Assembly (NCBI RefSeq): GCF_020532625.1
Contig: NZ_JAJAUY010000023.1
Location: 1 to 59,148 of the forward strand
Direction of reading: 5' to 3'
DNA length: 59,148 nt
Source of the DNA: Streptomyces antimicrobicus
GTDB taxonomy: Bacteria > Actinomycetota > Actinomycetes > Streptomycetales > Streptomycetaceae
In this document: positions 7,631 to 15,768 of the stretch, in pieces
How the letters are laid out: every line of letters begins with the position of its first letter
Numbering within the stretch: position 1 is the stretch's first letter
Made by a program: the position numbers and the translations under genes
Notes under the pieces: generated by a model
What the model saw: only the letters and a program-made list of their open reading frames with translations
Told to the model about the DNA's origin: nothing
Database searches by the model: none

Positions 7631-7981
7631 GTGCCCTACAGCATGTGCCCCCGCCACAAAGTGCTACACCCCCTCGGGGCGCAATGTGCGCTGTGCTATG
7701 CCCGCTCTGAGGCGGGCGGTAGCAGCAGGGGTAAGCGCAAGCACCCAAGCAAGAACACGCGCACAGCAGGACGGTACGACTACCAATGGCAGAAGGTGAG
7801 GGCAGAAGCCATCAGGCTTCAGCCTTACTGTTCTTTCTGCGGCACAAGCAATGACCTAACAGGCGACCACATCCTTCCACTAAAGGAAGGTGGATCAAAC
7901 ACGCTCGACAACGTTCGTGTTCTATGTCGTCAATGCAATACACGAAGAGAGAACGACTACCGAAAAGGTAGGCGGTACTAG
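7631..7981 (+). CDS. HNH endonuclease
   Basis: 116 residues from GTG 7631, with GGAAGGGGG upstream. A basic N-terminal half precedes a C-terminal HNH domain: CSFC zinc pair near residue 68, LTGDHILPLKEGG, NVRVLCRQCN. In tailed phages such enzymes beside the terminase assist genome packaging, or are homing nucleases. This is the first rightward gene of the late region and precedes the packaging genes by about 570 bp. Confidence 0.88.
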   Translation: MPYSMCPRHKVLHPLGAQCALCYARSEAGGSSRGKRKHPSKNTRTAGRYDYQWQKVRAEAIRLQPYCSFCGTSNDLTGDHILPLKEGGSNTLDNVRVLCRQCNTRRENDYRKGRRY

Positions 7982-8303
7982 CGCCCTTTCTGAAGGGTGC
8001 ACCCCCTCTCCCAAGCCCACACACTTCACGGGATCCCTGTACGGCCCCCACGGGCCGCGATCACTATTCCGTGGACGGCGAAGCCCAGAGCACACCAGAC
8101 GAACCGCTGTGATGCCCGCTGGCTCAGCTCTCCTCGCTCGCCGACAGGGGGAAGGGGGGTCCGAAAGGATCCCGCGGCCCTTCTCCGCACCCGCCGCCTT
8201 CCTGTTCCGTGAGCGCGCGGGGGTTAGCCGGAACTGGTGGGAATCCCCGGATCACTCCGGATAGCGGAGCGAACGCCTGCCCGGGGCTCTGAACGTGCCG
8301 GAT
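7982..8303. other. Non-coding interval before terminase genes; likely packaging-site (cos) region
   Basis: No supported gene. The segment is GC-rich with homopurine runs (GGGGGAAGGGGGG near 8150). Cohesive-end sites of HK97-like actinophages usually lie between an HNH gene and TerS, which makes this interval the best candidate, but no defining overhang can be read from sequence alone. Confidence 0.4.
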
Positions 8304-8483
8304 CTAGATGTTCTGGCCCGCTGCGCGGGCCTCGATGAGCAGCTTTCCGGCTTCCAGGCTCACGTCCTGGCCGTCGAGCATGACCGCCCACGTTCCGGGC
8401 TGCACTTCCTTCGCCACAGCGGCCCCACGGCCGGCCCGCTCCATCAGCATGACGGCGCCTCGCGCCTCTCGGTCAGTCAGCAT
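8304..8483 (-). CDS. Hypothetical protein, 59 aa, antisense to late region
   Basis: ATG 8483, preceded by GGGTGCCGGGC. The encoded sequence (MLTDREARGAVMLMERAG, then TWAVMLDGQDVSLEAGKLL) has a normal amino-acid composition with alternating helix and strand, unlike the shadow frames around it. It is transcribed against the late genes, just ahead of TerS. No family recognised; moderately likely to be real. Confidence 0.45.
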   Translation of the reverse strand: MLTDREARGAVMLMERAGRGAAVAKEVQPGTWAVMLDGQDVSLEAGKLLIEARAAGQNI

Positions 8484-8556
8484 GCCCGGCACCCTAACGG
8501 CCTTCGGCGGGCCGCAAAGCCGCATCACGAAACCCCGACCGAGAGAGGACGCGACC

Positions 8557-9015
8557 ATGCCCGGACCGCCCCCGACGCCCTCGAAGCTGACCGCGCTCCG
8601 AGGGAACCCGTCGAAGAAGAAGCTCAACGCCGAGCCTGAACCCGCCAGGGGCGCCCCGCGCCCGCCGGCCGACCTGAAGGGCGAGGCCCTGGCCGAGTGG
8701 GGCCGGGTCGTGCCTGAGCTGGACCGCCTAGGCCTACTCACGAAGGTAGACCGGGCCTACCTGGTCGCCTACTGCGAAGCGTGGGCCACATTCGACCAGG
8801 CGCGGGCCGCAATGGCCGAGTACGGCGCCCTGGTAGCCGGCCGAGACGGCGGACTGGTCAAGAATCCGGCCGCACAGGTGATGAGAGACGCGGCTGACCT
8901 GATGATCAAGTTCGGCTCTCGCTTCGGCATGTCTCCCTCGGACCGTACGCGCCTGTCTGTGGCGCCGGAATCCGAGGACGGCCCCGATGCTCAGGTTCTC
9001 TCTCTCCTGAGCTAG
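8557..9015 (+). CDS. Terminase small subunit (P27-like)
   Basis: 152 residues from ATG 8557 (GAGAGG upstream); the longer frame from 8308 is an artefact of high GC. N-terminal PGPPPTPSKLTALRGNPSKK is typical of phage P27-type TerS, with helical DNA-recognition and oligomerisation regions following (LVAYCEAWATFDQARAAM; MIKFGSRFGMSPSDRTRL). It would bind the packaging site and recruit TerL, which is encoded 1.3 kb downstream. Confidence 0.85.
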   Translation: MPGPPPTPSKLTALRGNPSKKKLNAEPEPARGAPRPPADLKGEALAEWGRVVPELDRLGLLTKVDRAYLVAYCEAWATFDQARAAMAEYGALVAGRDGGLVKNPAAQVMRDAADLMIKFGSRFGMSPSDRTRLSVAPESEDGPDAQVLSLLS

Positions 9016-9138
9016 ACGGGGCAACCACGCGGCCTGGGGGCCGCGGTGGGGTTGAGCCTCCGCGTTGACCAGCGCACAGCGCGCGGTCCGCGAGGCTCCC
9101 CCGACGACTTGCACCAGTCCCGGGCGGGCTGGTGCCGA

Positions 9139-9210
9139 TGGTGTGTAGCTCAGAGGTAGAGCGGCGGCTTCCAAACCCGCGCGCCGGAGGTTCGATTCCT
9201 TCCACACCAG
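9139..9210 (+). tRNA. tRNA-Trp (CCA)
   Basis: Seven-bp acceptor stem (TGGTGTG with CACACCA), four-bp D stem GCTC/GAGC, anticodon loop TTCCAAA with anticodon CCA, five-bp T stem with loop TTCGATT, and G at the discriminator position, as in Trp tRNAs. The base pair next to the anticodon loop (31-39) is C-C. The 3' CCA is not encoded. Confidence 0.85.
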
Positions 9211-9270
9211 CGATGGGGTAGCTCCCCTGGCCATGAGGCCCGATCCGTGCGCAGGTACGGGCCGAAGGTC

Positions 9271-9341
9271 GCGCGCTTAGTTCAGCGGTCCAGAACTCCC
9301 CCTTGCAGGGGGCGACGCGGGTTCGAATCCCGCAGCACGCC
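9271..9341 (+). tRNA. tRNA-like gene, Ala (TGC) or Cys (GCA), degenerate
   Basis: Good T arm (GCGGG, loop TTCGAAT, CCCGC) and D stem GTTC/GAAC. The acceptor stem GCGCGCT pairs with AGCACGC with one mismatch. The anticodon arm is CCCCC TTGCA GGGGG, so a four-bp stem gives anticodon TGC, and a shifted reading gives GCA with a mismatched stem. The variable loop is short. Discriminator is C and no CCA is encoded. Function doubtful. Confidence 0.6.
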
Positions 9342-9379
9342 CGATGCGTTTACACGTCCTTCTTTGAACGGGGCTCGTC

Positions 9380-9646
9380 TTGACTCAGGTAACAGCCGCT
9401 TCGCGGTCCTACACGTTCGCTTTCGCCGAGGACATCCCGATTGAGACGTTCCCGTTCTCTGACGGCGTCGAGCGGACGCCGCAGCTTGACGCTACGGCCA
9501 TGGCCTACATGAACGCCAAGGTCGCGCTGTACGCGGCCCTGAACCCCGGTCGCATTCTGAATTCTCGGACGCTCGACTATGCGGGATCTGTGGTGGTCAG
9601 CGAAACCACGGCCGAGGGCGCCAGGCTTTTCCCGACCGAGATTTAG
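9380..9646 (+). CDS. Hypothetical phage protein, 88 aa
   Basis: TTG start at 9380; ends at 9646, 13 bp before the HNH gene. Sequence shows RTPQLDATAMAYMNAKVAL and no metal or nucleotide motifs. No family recognised. It lies between the tRNA genes and the packaging HNH genes, in the direction of late transcription. Confidence 0.6.
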   Translation: MTQVTAASRSYTFAFAEDIPIETFPFSDGVERTPQLDATAMAYMNAKVALYAALNPGRILNSRTLDYAGSVVVSETTAEGARLFPTEI

Positions 9647-9658
9647 CAGGAGTAGCCA

Positions 9659-9946
9659 TTGGGCACCATTTCCGGCGATGAGCCGTGCGCGGTTCATGAG
9701 CGCCACGATCCCATTCCTTACGACACTGAGCTTCACCATGTATGGCCGAAGGGCATGGGTGGGCCGGACGTGCCCGAGAACCTCGTTCCAGTGTGCGGAA
9801 CCGGGCACAACAACATTCACGCGATCCTTCGCTACCTCGAACGCCGCAGGGGTAAGCCCTCGGCGGCCTTCCTGGGCCGCTTTGATCCTGGCGAAGTGAA
9901 GTACGCCGTTCTCGGCTACGAGCGGTCCGTCAGGGGCCGCCTGTGA
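9659..9946 (+). CDS. HNH endonuclease-like protein, 95 aa
   Basis: TTG start 9659 with CAGGAG about 8 bp upstream. HNH/ββα-metal core: ELHHVWPKGMGG near residues 24-35, NLVPVCGTGHNNIHAIL near 41-57. The His-His and Asn-His-containing helix fit a small HNH nuclease. The stop overlaps the GTG of the next HNH gene, so the two are coupled. Probably assists packaging with the terminase, or acts as a homing nuclease. Confidence 0.82.
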   Translation: MGTISGDEPCAVHERHDPIPYDTELHHVWPKGMGGPDVPENLVPVCGTGHNNIHAILRYLERRRGKPSAAFLGRFDPGEVKYAVLGYERSVRGRL

Positions 9947-10260
9947 CCGAGAAGAAGCGTCGCCGTCGGCGGCCGGCAGGGTGGCTGTCCCGTCGCGAGT
10001 ACGCGGTGAAGCGCCGGTGCGATGACTGGGGGGTTCCTTACGAGAAGGTGAGTCGAGCGAAGGTGTTCAACCGCGACGGCTGGATTTGCCAGCTCTGCGG
10101 ACAGCCCATCGACCGCGTGATTCGCTTTCCAAAGCCGCTCAGCAAGTCTCTCGACCACATCGTGCCCTTGTCCCACGGCCCTGGCACCCCGGGGCACGTC
10201 TTCAGTAATTGCCAGGCCGCGCATCTTGGCTGCAATTCCTCGAAGGGCAATCGAGTGTGA
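9943..10260 (+). CDS. HNH endonuclease adjacent to terminase
   Basis: 105 residues from GTG 9943. Arg-rich N-terminus (KKRRRRRPAGW), then a classic HNH with zinc-binding CQLC (about 50-53), LDHIVPLSHG (about 70-79) and CQAAHLGCNSSKGNR at the C-terminus. This is the form that sits immediately upstream of TerL in many HK97-like phages and is required there for cos cleavage. TerL starts 60 bp downstream. Confidence 0.9.
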   Translation: MTEKKRRRRRPAGWLSRREYAVKRRCDDWGVPYEKVSRAKVFNRDGWICQLCGQPIDRVIRFPKPLSKSLDHIVPLSHGPGTPGHVFSNCQAAHLGCNSSKGNRV

Positions 10261-10319
10261 GCGTTCGCCCCTCTTAACCGGTCTTTCTTTCTTGTAACGA
10301 CCGGGAGAGAGGGGGAAGC

Positions 10320-12065
10320 GTGAGCGAGATCATCCGCTCTCCCTTCGGCCCTATCGATCCGCGTGAGGGCTTCTTCTTCTATGACGATAAGCGTGCGACG
10401 CACGCAGTCGACTTCATTGAAAAGCTGATCGTGCACACGAAGGGGCGCCACGCGGGCGCCCCCTTCATTCTCGATGAGTGGCAGAAGAACGAGATCGTTC
10501 GTCCGCTCTTCGGCACGATGATGTTTGACGACCAGTACGCGGAGTACGTTCGCCAGTACCGCATTGCATGGCTGGAGATGGCGCGCAAGAACGGGAAGTC
10601 GGAGCTTCTTAGCGCGTTCGCGCTTCTTGGATTGGTCGGTGACGGGGAAGAGTCGGCCGAGGTCTATTCCGTTGCGGTTGACCGTGACCAGGCCGGCTTG
10701 GTCTATAACACGGCGAAGCGCATGGTCGAGCTGAACCCGATCCTGAACAAGCGACTCGAAATCATCGACTCGAAGAAGCGGATTGTCGACCGCAAGACGA
10801 ACTCGTTCTATCAGGTGTTGCCCGGCGATGCTGCGGGCGCCCTCGGAACGAACCCGTCGATGGTGCTCTTCGATGAGGTCCTGACGCAAAAGGACCGGCA
10901 TCTCTGGGACTCGATGCGCCAGGGATTCGGTACCCGACGGCAGCCGATCATGATTGCGGCAACCACGGCCGCGTACCGAACCGCGGCCTTCGCGCTTGAA
11001 GAGCATGAACACTCTCTTCGTGTTCGCGAGGATCAGAACCTAGACCCTGCCCGTTTCGTGTTCGCGCGGAACGTCCCGGATGACTGGGACTGGAAGGACG
11101 AAGGCTCTCCGCCCTCGGATGAACACCCGAAGGGTACGGGCTGGTATCTGGCGAATCCCGCCCTCGGTTCGTTCCTGAACATCAACAACTTGCGGGCCGA
11201 AGCGATGGAGGCGGCGGAGAAGCCGACGGCGCAGAACGCGTTCCGGGTCTTCCGTCTGAACCAGTGGGTTAGCCAGGCGAATCGCTGGCTCGACATGCAC
11301 CTGTGGGACGAGAACGGTTCGGCCAAGGTCGACCGGAACCGCCTGAAGGGCCGCCCCTGCTATGCGGGCATCGACCTTGCAGCCACGGGCGACTTCAACG
11401 CCTGGGTGCTGCTCTTCCCCGGCACGCCGACTGACCCGGACGCCGACGGTTGGACGGTCGTCCCGCACTTCTGGGTGCCGAGGCCGGCTGTCGAGAAGCG
11501 GTCGAACATGAAGAGCCACTTCGAGGTATGGGAGCGGGAAGGCTTCCTTTCCGTGACGGAAGGGCCGACGACCGACTTCAAGGCAATCTTTCGACACATA
11601 GCGAAGGACGCCGAAGACTTTCGGATCCGCTTTTTCGGGTACGACCCGTGGAATGCCACACAGCTTGTCTCAGAGCTGGAGGAACAGGGCCTGACGGCAG
11701 TCAAGGTCCCGCAATCCGCGGCCCGGCTGAACGATCCCTCGAAGGCGATCGAGTCGGCCCTAGCGGGCCGGGAGTTGCACCACGGCGGGCATCCGGTGCT
11801 TCGGTGGATGGCGGACAACGTCGAGCTAGACGTGACCGGCGACGGTCTGGTTAAGCCGAGTAAAGCAAAGTCCGGCGAGAAGATCGACGGTATCGCCGCT
11901 CTGGCCAACGCCTTCTTTCTGACGGCCCTCCCTGCCGAGGAAGAAGCGCACGTCACGTTCTTCAACTTCAACGAGCAGTATTCGGAAGCCGAGCTAGAGG
12001 CTTTGCTTACGCCTGTCTCCCGACAGGAACAGCGGGAAGCGTACTTCTTCCCGGACGACGACTAG
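10320..12065 (+). CDS. Terminase large subunit (TerL)
   Basis: 581 residues, GTG start with AGAGAGGGGG upstream. ATPase domain: Walker A-like ARKNGKS (residues 88-94), Walker B MVLFDEVL (about 180-187), coupling region TTAAYRTAAF. Nuclease domain (RNase H fold) begins near 340 with GIDLAATGDFNAW and continues with acidic residues near 435 (FGYDPWN) and 515. It powers DNA packaging into the prohead and cuts the concatemer. Length matches HK97/P27-type TerL. Confidence 0.95.
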   Translation: MSEIIRSPFGPIDPREGFFFYDDKRATHAVDFIEKLIVHTKGRHAGAPFILDEWQKNEIVRPLFGTMMFDDQYAEYVRQYRIAWLEMARKNGKSELLSAFALLGLVGDGEESAEVYSVAVDRDQAGLVYNTAKRMVELNPILNKRLEIIDSKKRIVDRKTNSFYQVLPGDAAGALGTNPSMVLFDEVLTQKDRHLWDSMRQGFGTRRQPIMIAATTAAYRTAAFALEEHEHSLRVREDQNLDPARFVFARNVPDDWDWKDEGSPPSDEHPKGTGWYLANPALGSFLNINNLRAEAMEAAEKPTAQNAFRVFRLNQWVSQANRWLDMHLWDENGSAKVDRNRLKGRPCYAGIDLAATGDFNAWVLLFPGTPTDPDADGWTVVPHFWVPRPAVEKRSNMKSHFEVWEREGFLSVTEGPTTDFKAIFRHIAKDAEDFRIRFFGYDPWNATQLVSELEEQGLTAVKVPQSAARLNDPSKAIESALAGRELHHGGHPVLRWMADNVELDVTGDGLVKPSKAKSGEKIDGIAALANAFFLTALPAEEEAHVTFFNFNEQYSEAELEALLTPVSRQEQREAYFFPDDD

Positions 12066-12072
12066 GAGATTC

Positions 12073-12264
12073 ATGGATCGGCCCAACCTGGGCCGCTCCC
12101 TCCGTAACGCTGCGTCTTCCTTTGTCCCGAACGTCTTTCAGGTCGGCAGTCTCGCTTTCGGTGCGATTGCCGCCTACGACGTTGCGCGCCCCCTCGGGCA
12201 TTTCGCGGTGGCCCTGTGCCTCGGGCTGATCGGTTACGCGACGGACGGGGGCAAGCGGACGTGA
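12073..12264 (+). CDS. Small membrane protein between TerL and portal, 63 aa
   Basis: ATG 12073 with AGGAG upstream. One long hydrophobic region with a turn (VGSLAFGAIAAYDV, FAVALCLGLIGYA). It overlaps the portal GTG by 4 bp (GTGA), indicating translational coupling. Position between terminase and portal is common for tiny membrane or accessory proteins in actinophages. Function unknown. Confidence 0.7.
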   Translation: MDRPNLGRSLRNAASSFVPNVFQVGSLAFGAIAAYDVARPLGHFAVALCLGLIGYATDGGKRT

Positions 12265-13589
12265 GCCTGTTTACACGCATCGGCGAGCTTCGAGCTGCCG
12301 TGTCCGGCATGGCGTCGAATTGGGAACGGGATGTCGAGGGCGTGAGCGTCCGTACGGCTTCCGGCCGGAAGGTAACCCGCCGGAACAGCCTTCAGATGGT
12401 CGCGGTCTACGCCTGCCAGTCGCTTATCGGCGATGCAGTCGCGTCACTCCCGGTGGACCATTACAAGCGGGTGGGCGGGCGGAAGGAATCCGTCGACCCG
12501 ATGAAGTCGCCCAAGTGGATTCGCCAACCGAATACGAACCAGACGTCATATGACTTCTGGTTCCGGGTGATCATCAGTCTTCTGACGGATGGCAACGCCT
12601 TCCTGTACATCGTCCGGAACGTTCGGGGCGAAGTGGCGGCCCTGTACTGCATTCACCCGCAGTCCGTGAACATTCTCGAAGGTCCGCTAGGCGAGAACCG
12701 CTACGAGGTATCTGATGACCAGGGCGCCATCATGGGCGTCCTCACTCGCTACGAGATGCTCCACATTCCTGCCTTCACGGTTCCAGGATCGAGCCGCGGC
12801 CTTTCGCCTATCGACATGGCCCGAGAGGCTATCGGCCTCGGGTTGACGGCCGAGGAGTTCGGTTCCCGCTTCTTTGAGCAGGGAACGACGATGGCCGGTG
12901 TCATCGAACATCCGGGTACCCCTCGGCCAGACGAAGCTCGTCTCCTGCGCGACATGTTCCGGAAGACGCATGCCGGAGTGAAGAACTCGCACAGCGTGGG
13001 CGTACTGACCGGCGGGGCCCAGTTCAAGCCGATCACGCTTTCCCCGGAGCAAGCCCAGTTCCTCGAAACGCGACGGTTCCAGAAGGCAGAGATCGCCCTT
13101 CTGTATCGCGTGCCCGCGTATCTGGTCGACAGCTCGGTTAGCTCGACCTGGGGAACCGGGATCGAGGAACAGAACAAGTTTTTCGTAGACCAGACGCTCA
13201 TGCCTTGGATTGTGCGCATTGAACAGGCAGTTTCAACGTTCCTTCTGCCTGGGCTCCAGTACATCCGCTTCAACGTCGACGCTCGCCTTCGAGCGAAGAC
13301 GAAGGACCGGTACGAGGCCTATCAGACGGCCCTGAATAACGGCTTCCTGAGCGCCAACGAGGTCCGGGCGATGGAAGACCTGGGGCCGCTCCCGAAGAAG
13401 CGTGGAGAGCGGTACTACCGCCCGCTGAACCTGGCCGTCGTCGGCGACGAGGAAGAGGCGGCGAAGGAGCCGCCGCCCGAGGCCGGCACGGCACCCCCGC
13501 CCGCACCCGCTGATCCCACCGCGGACCCGAAGCCACCACAGGACCCGAACGCAACGGATCAGGGGAAGACCAATGGAGATGGAACGTAG
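12261..13589 (+). CDS. Portal protein, HK97 family
   Basis: 442 residues from GTG 12261, coupled to the gene before it. HK97-type marks: RRNSLQMVAVYACQSLIGDAVASLP (about 40-65), the GLSPIDMAREAIGL region (about 185-198), HPG.. and LSPEQAQFLETRRF (about 257-271). The C-terminus is Pro/Ala-rich and disordered. Twelve copies would form the DNA entry vertex. It overlaps the protease start by 17 bp. Confidence 0.95.
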   Translation: MSLFTRIGELRAAVSGMASNWERDVEGVSVRTASGRKVTRRNSLQMVAVYACQSLIGDAVASLPVDHYKRVGGRKESVDPMKSPKWIRQPNTNQTSYDFWFRVIISLLTDGNAFLYIVRNVRGEVAALYCIHPQSVNILEGPLGENRYEVSDDQGAIMGVLTRYEMLHIPAFTVPGSSRGLSPIDMAREAIGLGLTAEEFGSRFFEQGTTMAGVIEHPGTPRPDEARLLRDMFRKTHAGVKNSHSVGVLTGGAQFKPITLSPEQAQFLETRRFQKAEIALLYRVPAYLVDSSVSSTWGTGIEEQNKFFVDQTLMPWIVRIEQAVSTFLLPGLQYIRFNVDARLRAKTKDRYEAYQTALNNGFLSANEVRAMEDLGPLPKKRGERYYRPLNLAVVGDEEEAAKEPPPEAGTAPPPAPADPTADPKPPQDPNATDQGKTNGDGT

Positions 13590-14268
13590 GGCAGTCCCTA
13601 CGGAGTTCGAAGTTCGCAGCGAAGGCGGGAAGTTCAACTTCTACGGCTACGCGCTGAAGTGGGACGCCCGGTCTCAGAACCTCGGCGGCTTCCGCGAGCG
13701 CGTCGCCCAGGGCGCCACGTCGGACAGCATCGGGCGGGACGACATCCGGGCCCTGTTCAACCATGACCCGAACCTGATCCTCGGCCGGAATCGCAGCGGA
13801 ACGCTGCGGCTGTCCGAGGATTCGGACGGCCTTCACTACGAAGTCGACATGCCAGACACGACCTATGCGCGTGATCTGGCAACGGCGATGGAGCGGGGCG
13901 ACGTTACGCAGTCGTCCTTCGGCTTCAAGACCGCCGGACCAGAGGGCGATGCCTGGGCCGAGGACGACGACGGGTTCCCGCTGCGGACCCTTCAGAAGAT
14001 CGCTCTCTTCGATGTGTCGCCGGTTACCTACCCGGCATACGCCGATTCCACCTCGGGTGTCGGCTCCCGCGCTCTTCAGCTCCTGGCCGAGCGGCGCGGG
14101 CTTTCTGTTGCGCGGCTGGATTCGCCGGAGGCGATCCGGGCGGCGATCCGGGACGGCGATGTTTCGGCGCTGAGTGAAGCGCGAACCGCCTTTCCCCGGT
14201 ACGGGCTCCCCACCGATCCGGTGGCGGCCCTGGCGGCCCTGTCGCCTCTTTTTTTGCCTCGAAACTAG
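13573..14268 (+). CDS. Prohead maturation protease, HK97/U35 family
   Basis: 231 residues. N-terminal strand region FNFYGYALKWDARSQNLGGF, catalytic His in ALFNHDPN (about residue 59) and Ser in TQSSFGF (about 116), then DVSPVTYPAY. These are the His-Ser core of caudovirus prohead proteases. It processes the capsid delta domain during assembly. Its stop codon lies inside a regulatory 12-mer that also precedes the capsid gene. Confidence 0.92.
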   Translation: MEMERRAVPTEFEVRSEGGKFNFYGYALKWDARSQNLGGFRERVAQGATSDSIGRDDIRALFNHDPNLILGRNRSGTLRLSEDSDGLHYEVDMPDTTYARDLATAMERGDVTQSSFGFKTAGPEGDAWAEDDDGFPLRTLQKIALFDVSPVTYPAYADSTSGVGSRALQLLAERRGLSVARLDSPEAIRAAIRDGDVSALSEARTAFPRYGLPTDPVAALAALSPLFLPRN

Positions 14269-14276
14269 TATTTGGA
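14265..14276 (+). promoter_or_regulatory. Stoperator-like 12-mer before capsid gene
   Basis: CTAGTATTTGGA exactly, overlapping the protease stop TAG and ending 8 bp before the capsid ATG. Its GGAG may also serve as the capsid ribosome site. A run of seven T lies just upstream. Confidence 0.65.
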
Positions 14277-14284
14277 GTCCCAAT

Positions 14285-15472
14285 ATGCATTTCGCCGCAG
14301 CGGCGAAGGCCGCGCTTGAGAAGCGTGCTGGCCTGATCAATGAGCTTCGCTCCGTCGAGGCCGACACCACCCTGTCGGAAGCCGAGAAGCGAGAGCGCGT
14401 CGAGCGCATCGACGTTGACGTTCGCGCCCTGGAGGCCGAGGCCCGAGAGTCCGTCGAGCGCGCCGAGCGTGAGGCGGAAGTCCGCTCCCTGGCGGAGCGC
14501 GCGGGCGGCCTGGTGCTGCCGGGCCCGTCGGGGTTCCGCGCTGGCGAGCGCGACGAGGCCGCCGAGCTTCGCGCGGTCGCGCGCGGCGAGCTGCCGGGCG
14601 TCGACTTCGACCTTCGCACCGCGACCACGGGCACGGCCGCGAATGCGGGTAACACCAAGCCCGTCACGTTCGTAGCCCAGGTGATCGAGGCGATGCGGGA
14701 GCGTTCGCCGTTCCTGAACCGCACGCGGATCCTGACCACGGGCGGCGGCGAGACGATGGAGTGGCCGGTCAAGAACGGCCGGCCCACCGCGGCCCAGGTC
14801 GCGGAGAACACGGCCTACGGCAAGTCTGACGGGTCGTGGACGAAGACGAACATCGGCGCCTACAAGTACGGCGTGCTCCTGGAGGCGACTCAGGAGATCG
14901 TGGATGACTCCGCGCTCGACATCCTCGGCATTCTCGCCCAGGACGCGGGCGAGGCCGTCGCGGACAAGGTGGTCGCTGATCTCCTGGTCGGCGATGGCTC
15001 CTCGAAGCCGTGGGGCTGGATCACCCGCGCGGCGGCCGGCAAGACCGTGGCGAACACGGCAGCGCTGACCGGTGACGCCGTAATCGACCTTCAGCACTCG
15101 CTCCTGTCGCCGTACCGCCGGAACGCCGTCTTCATGATGAACGACAGCACCCTTGCCGTGGTCCGGAAGCTGAAGGACTCCACCGGCAACTACCTGTGGC
15201 AGCCGTCCCTTCAGGCCGGCGCGCCGGACATGCTGCTCGGCACTCCGGTCCTGACCGATCCGAACGTGGCGCCCATCGGCGCGGGTGCGAAGGCCATCGC
15301 GTACGGCGACCCGAGCAAGTACCTGACTCGCCAGGTGAAGAACCTTCGGGTCGTTCGCAGCGATGAGTACGGCTTTGACCGCGACGTGGTGGCCTTCAAG
15401 GTCACCTGGCGTGGGTCCGGTGACCTCTTCGACACGGCTTCCGTGAAGACGCTCGTCACCACCGCCGCCTAA
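14285..15472 (+). CDS. Major capsid protein, HK97 fold
   Basis: 395 residues from ATG 14285; the longer upstream frame is rejected because it runs through the protease gene. A charged coiled-coil delta domain occupies residues 1-90 (AEKRERVERIDVDVRALEAEA). The mature fold follows from about 120 (GNTKPVTFVAQVIEAMRERSPF, YKYGVLLEATQEIVDD, NAVFMMNDSTLAVV). Main shell protein, likely cleaved by the adjacent protease. Followed by a strong hairpin. Confidence 0.95.
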   Translation: MHFAAAAKAALEKRAGLINELRSVEADTTLSEAEKRERVERIDVDVRALEAEARESVERAEREAEVRSLAERAGGLVLPGPSGFRAGERDEAAELRAVARGELPGVDFDLRTATTGTAANAGNTKPVTFVAQVIEAMRERSPFLNRTRILTTGGGETMEWPVKNGRPTAAQVAENTAYGKSDGSWTKTNIGAYKYGVLLEATQEIVDDSALDILGILAQDAGEAVADKVVADLLVGDGSSKPWGWITRAAAGKTVANTAALTGDAVIDLQHSLLSPYRRNAVFMMNDSTLAVVRKLKDSTGNYLWQPSLQAGAPDMLLGTPVLTDPNVAPIGAGAKAIAYGDPSKYLTRQVKNLRVVRSDEYGFDRDVVAFKVTWRGSGDLFDTASVKTLVTTAA

Positions 15473-15488
15473 TCGCAGCTGATGAACG

Positions 15489-15520
15489 ACTGGCCCGGTC
15501 CCTTCGGGGGTCGGGCCGGT
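15489..15520 (+). terminator. Hairpin after the capsid gene (attenuator or mRNA-stability element)
   Basis: Fourteen-pair stem including G-T pairs, ACTGGCCCGGTCCC closed by a TTCG tetraloop. No T tract follows, so partial termination or protection of the capsid message is more likely than full termination. Confidence 0.6.
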
Positions 15521-15544
15521 CTGATTCCCGGAGGATCCAAATTG

Positions 15545-15760
15545 ATGGTTAGGGGTGTCCGGGCCAATTCCGGACTGATCAACGGGGTTCCCTTCCCGAA
15601 GGTCGGCGAGCTGGTCGAGCTGGACGCCGCTGCGGCTTCCGCCCTCCTCGCCGACGGGTGGGTGGAGCCGGTGGCCGAGACGGCCGGAGAGACGCAGGAG
15701 ACGCGGGTTACCACCGCTCCCGAGAAGCGCGGTCCTGGCCGGCCGCGCAAGGCCGCGTAG
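15545..15760 (+). CDS. Small head-associated protein with AT-hook-like tail, 71 aa
   Basis: ATG 15545 with GGAGG upstream; the frame from 15482 would run through the hairpin. The body (FPKVGELVELDAAAASALLADGWVEPV) is a compact domain seen after capsid genes in actinophages. The C-terminus RGPGRPRKAA resembles an AT-hook, a minor-groove binding motif, here probably contacting packaged DNA or scaffolding. The function is inferred from position. Confidence 0.65.
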   Translation: MVRGVRANSGLINGVPFPKVGELVELDAAAASALLADGWVEPVAETAGETQETRVTTAPEKRGPGRPRKAA

Positions 15761-15768
15761 GGGGAACT

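Noticed and set aside
13270..14811. 513-residue open frame on the minus strand
   Set aside because: Antisense to portal, protease and capsid genes, whose protein families are certain.
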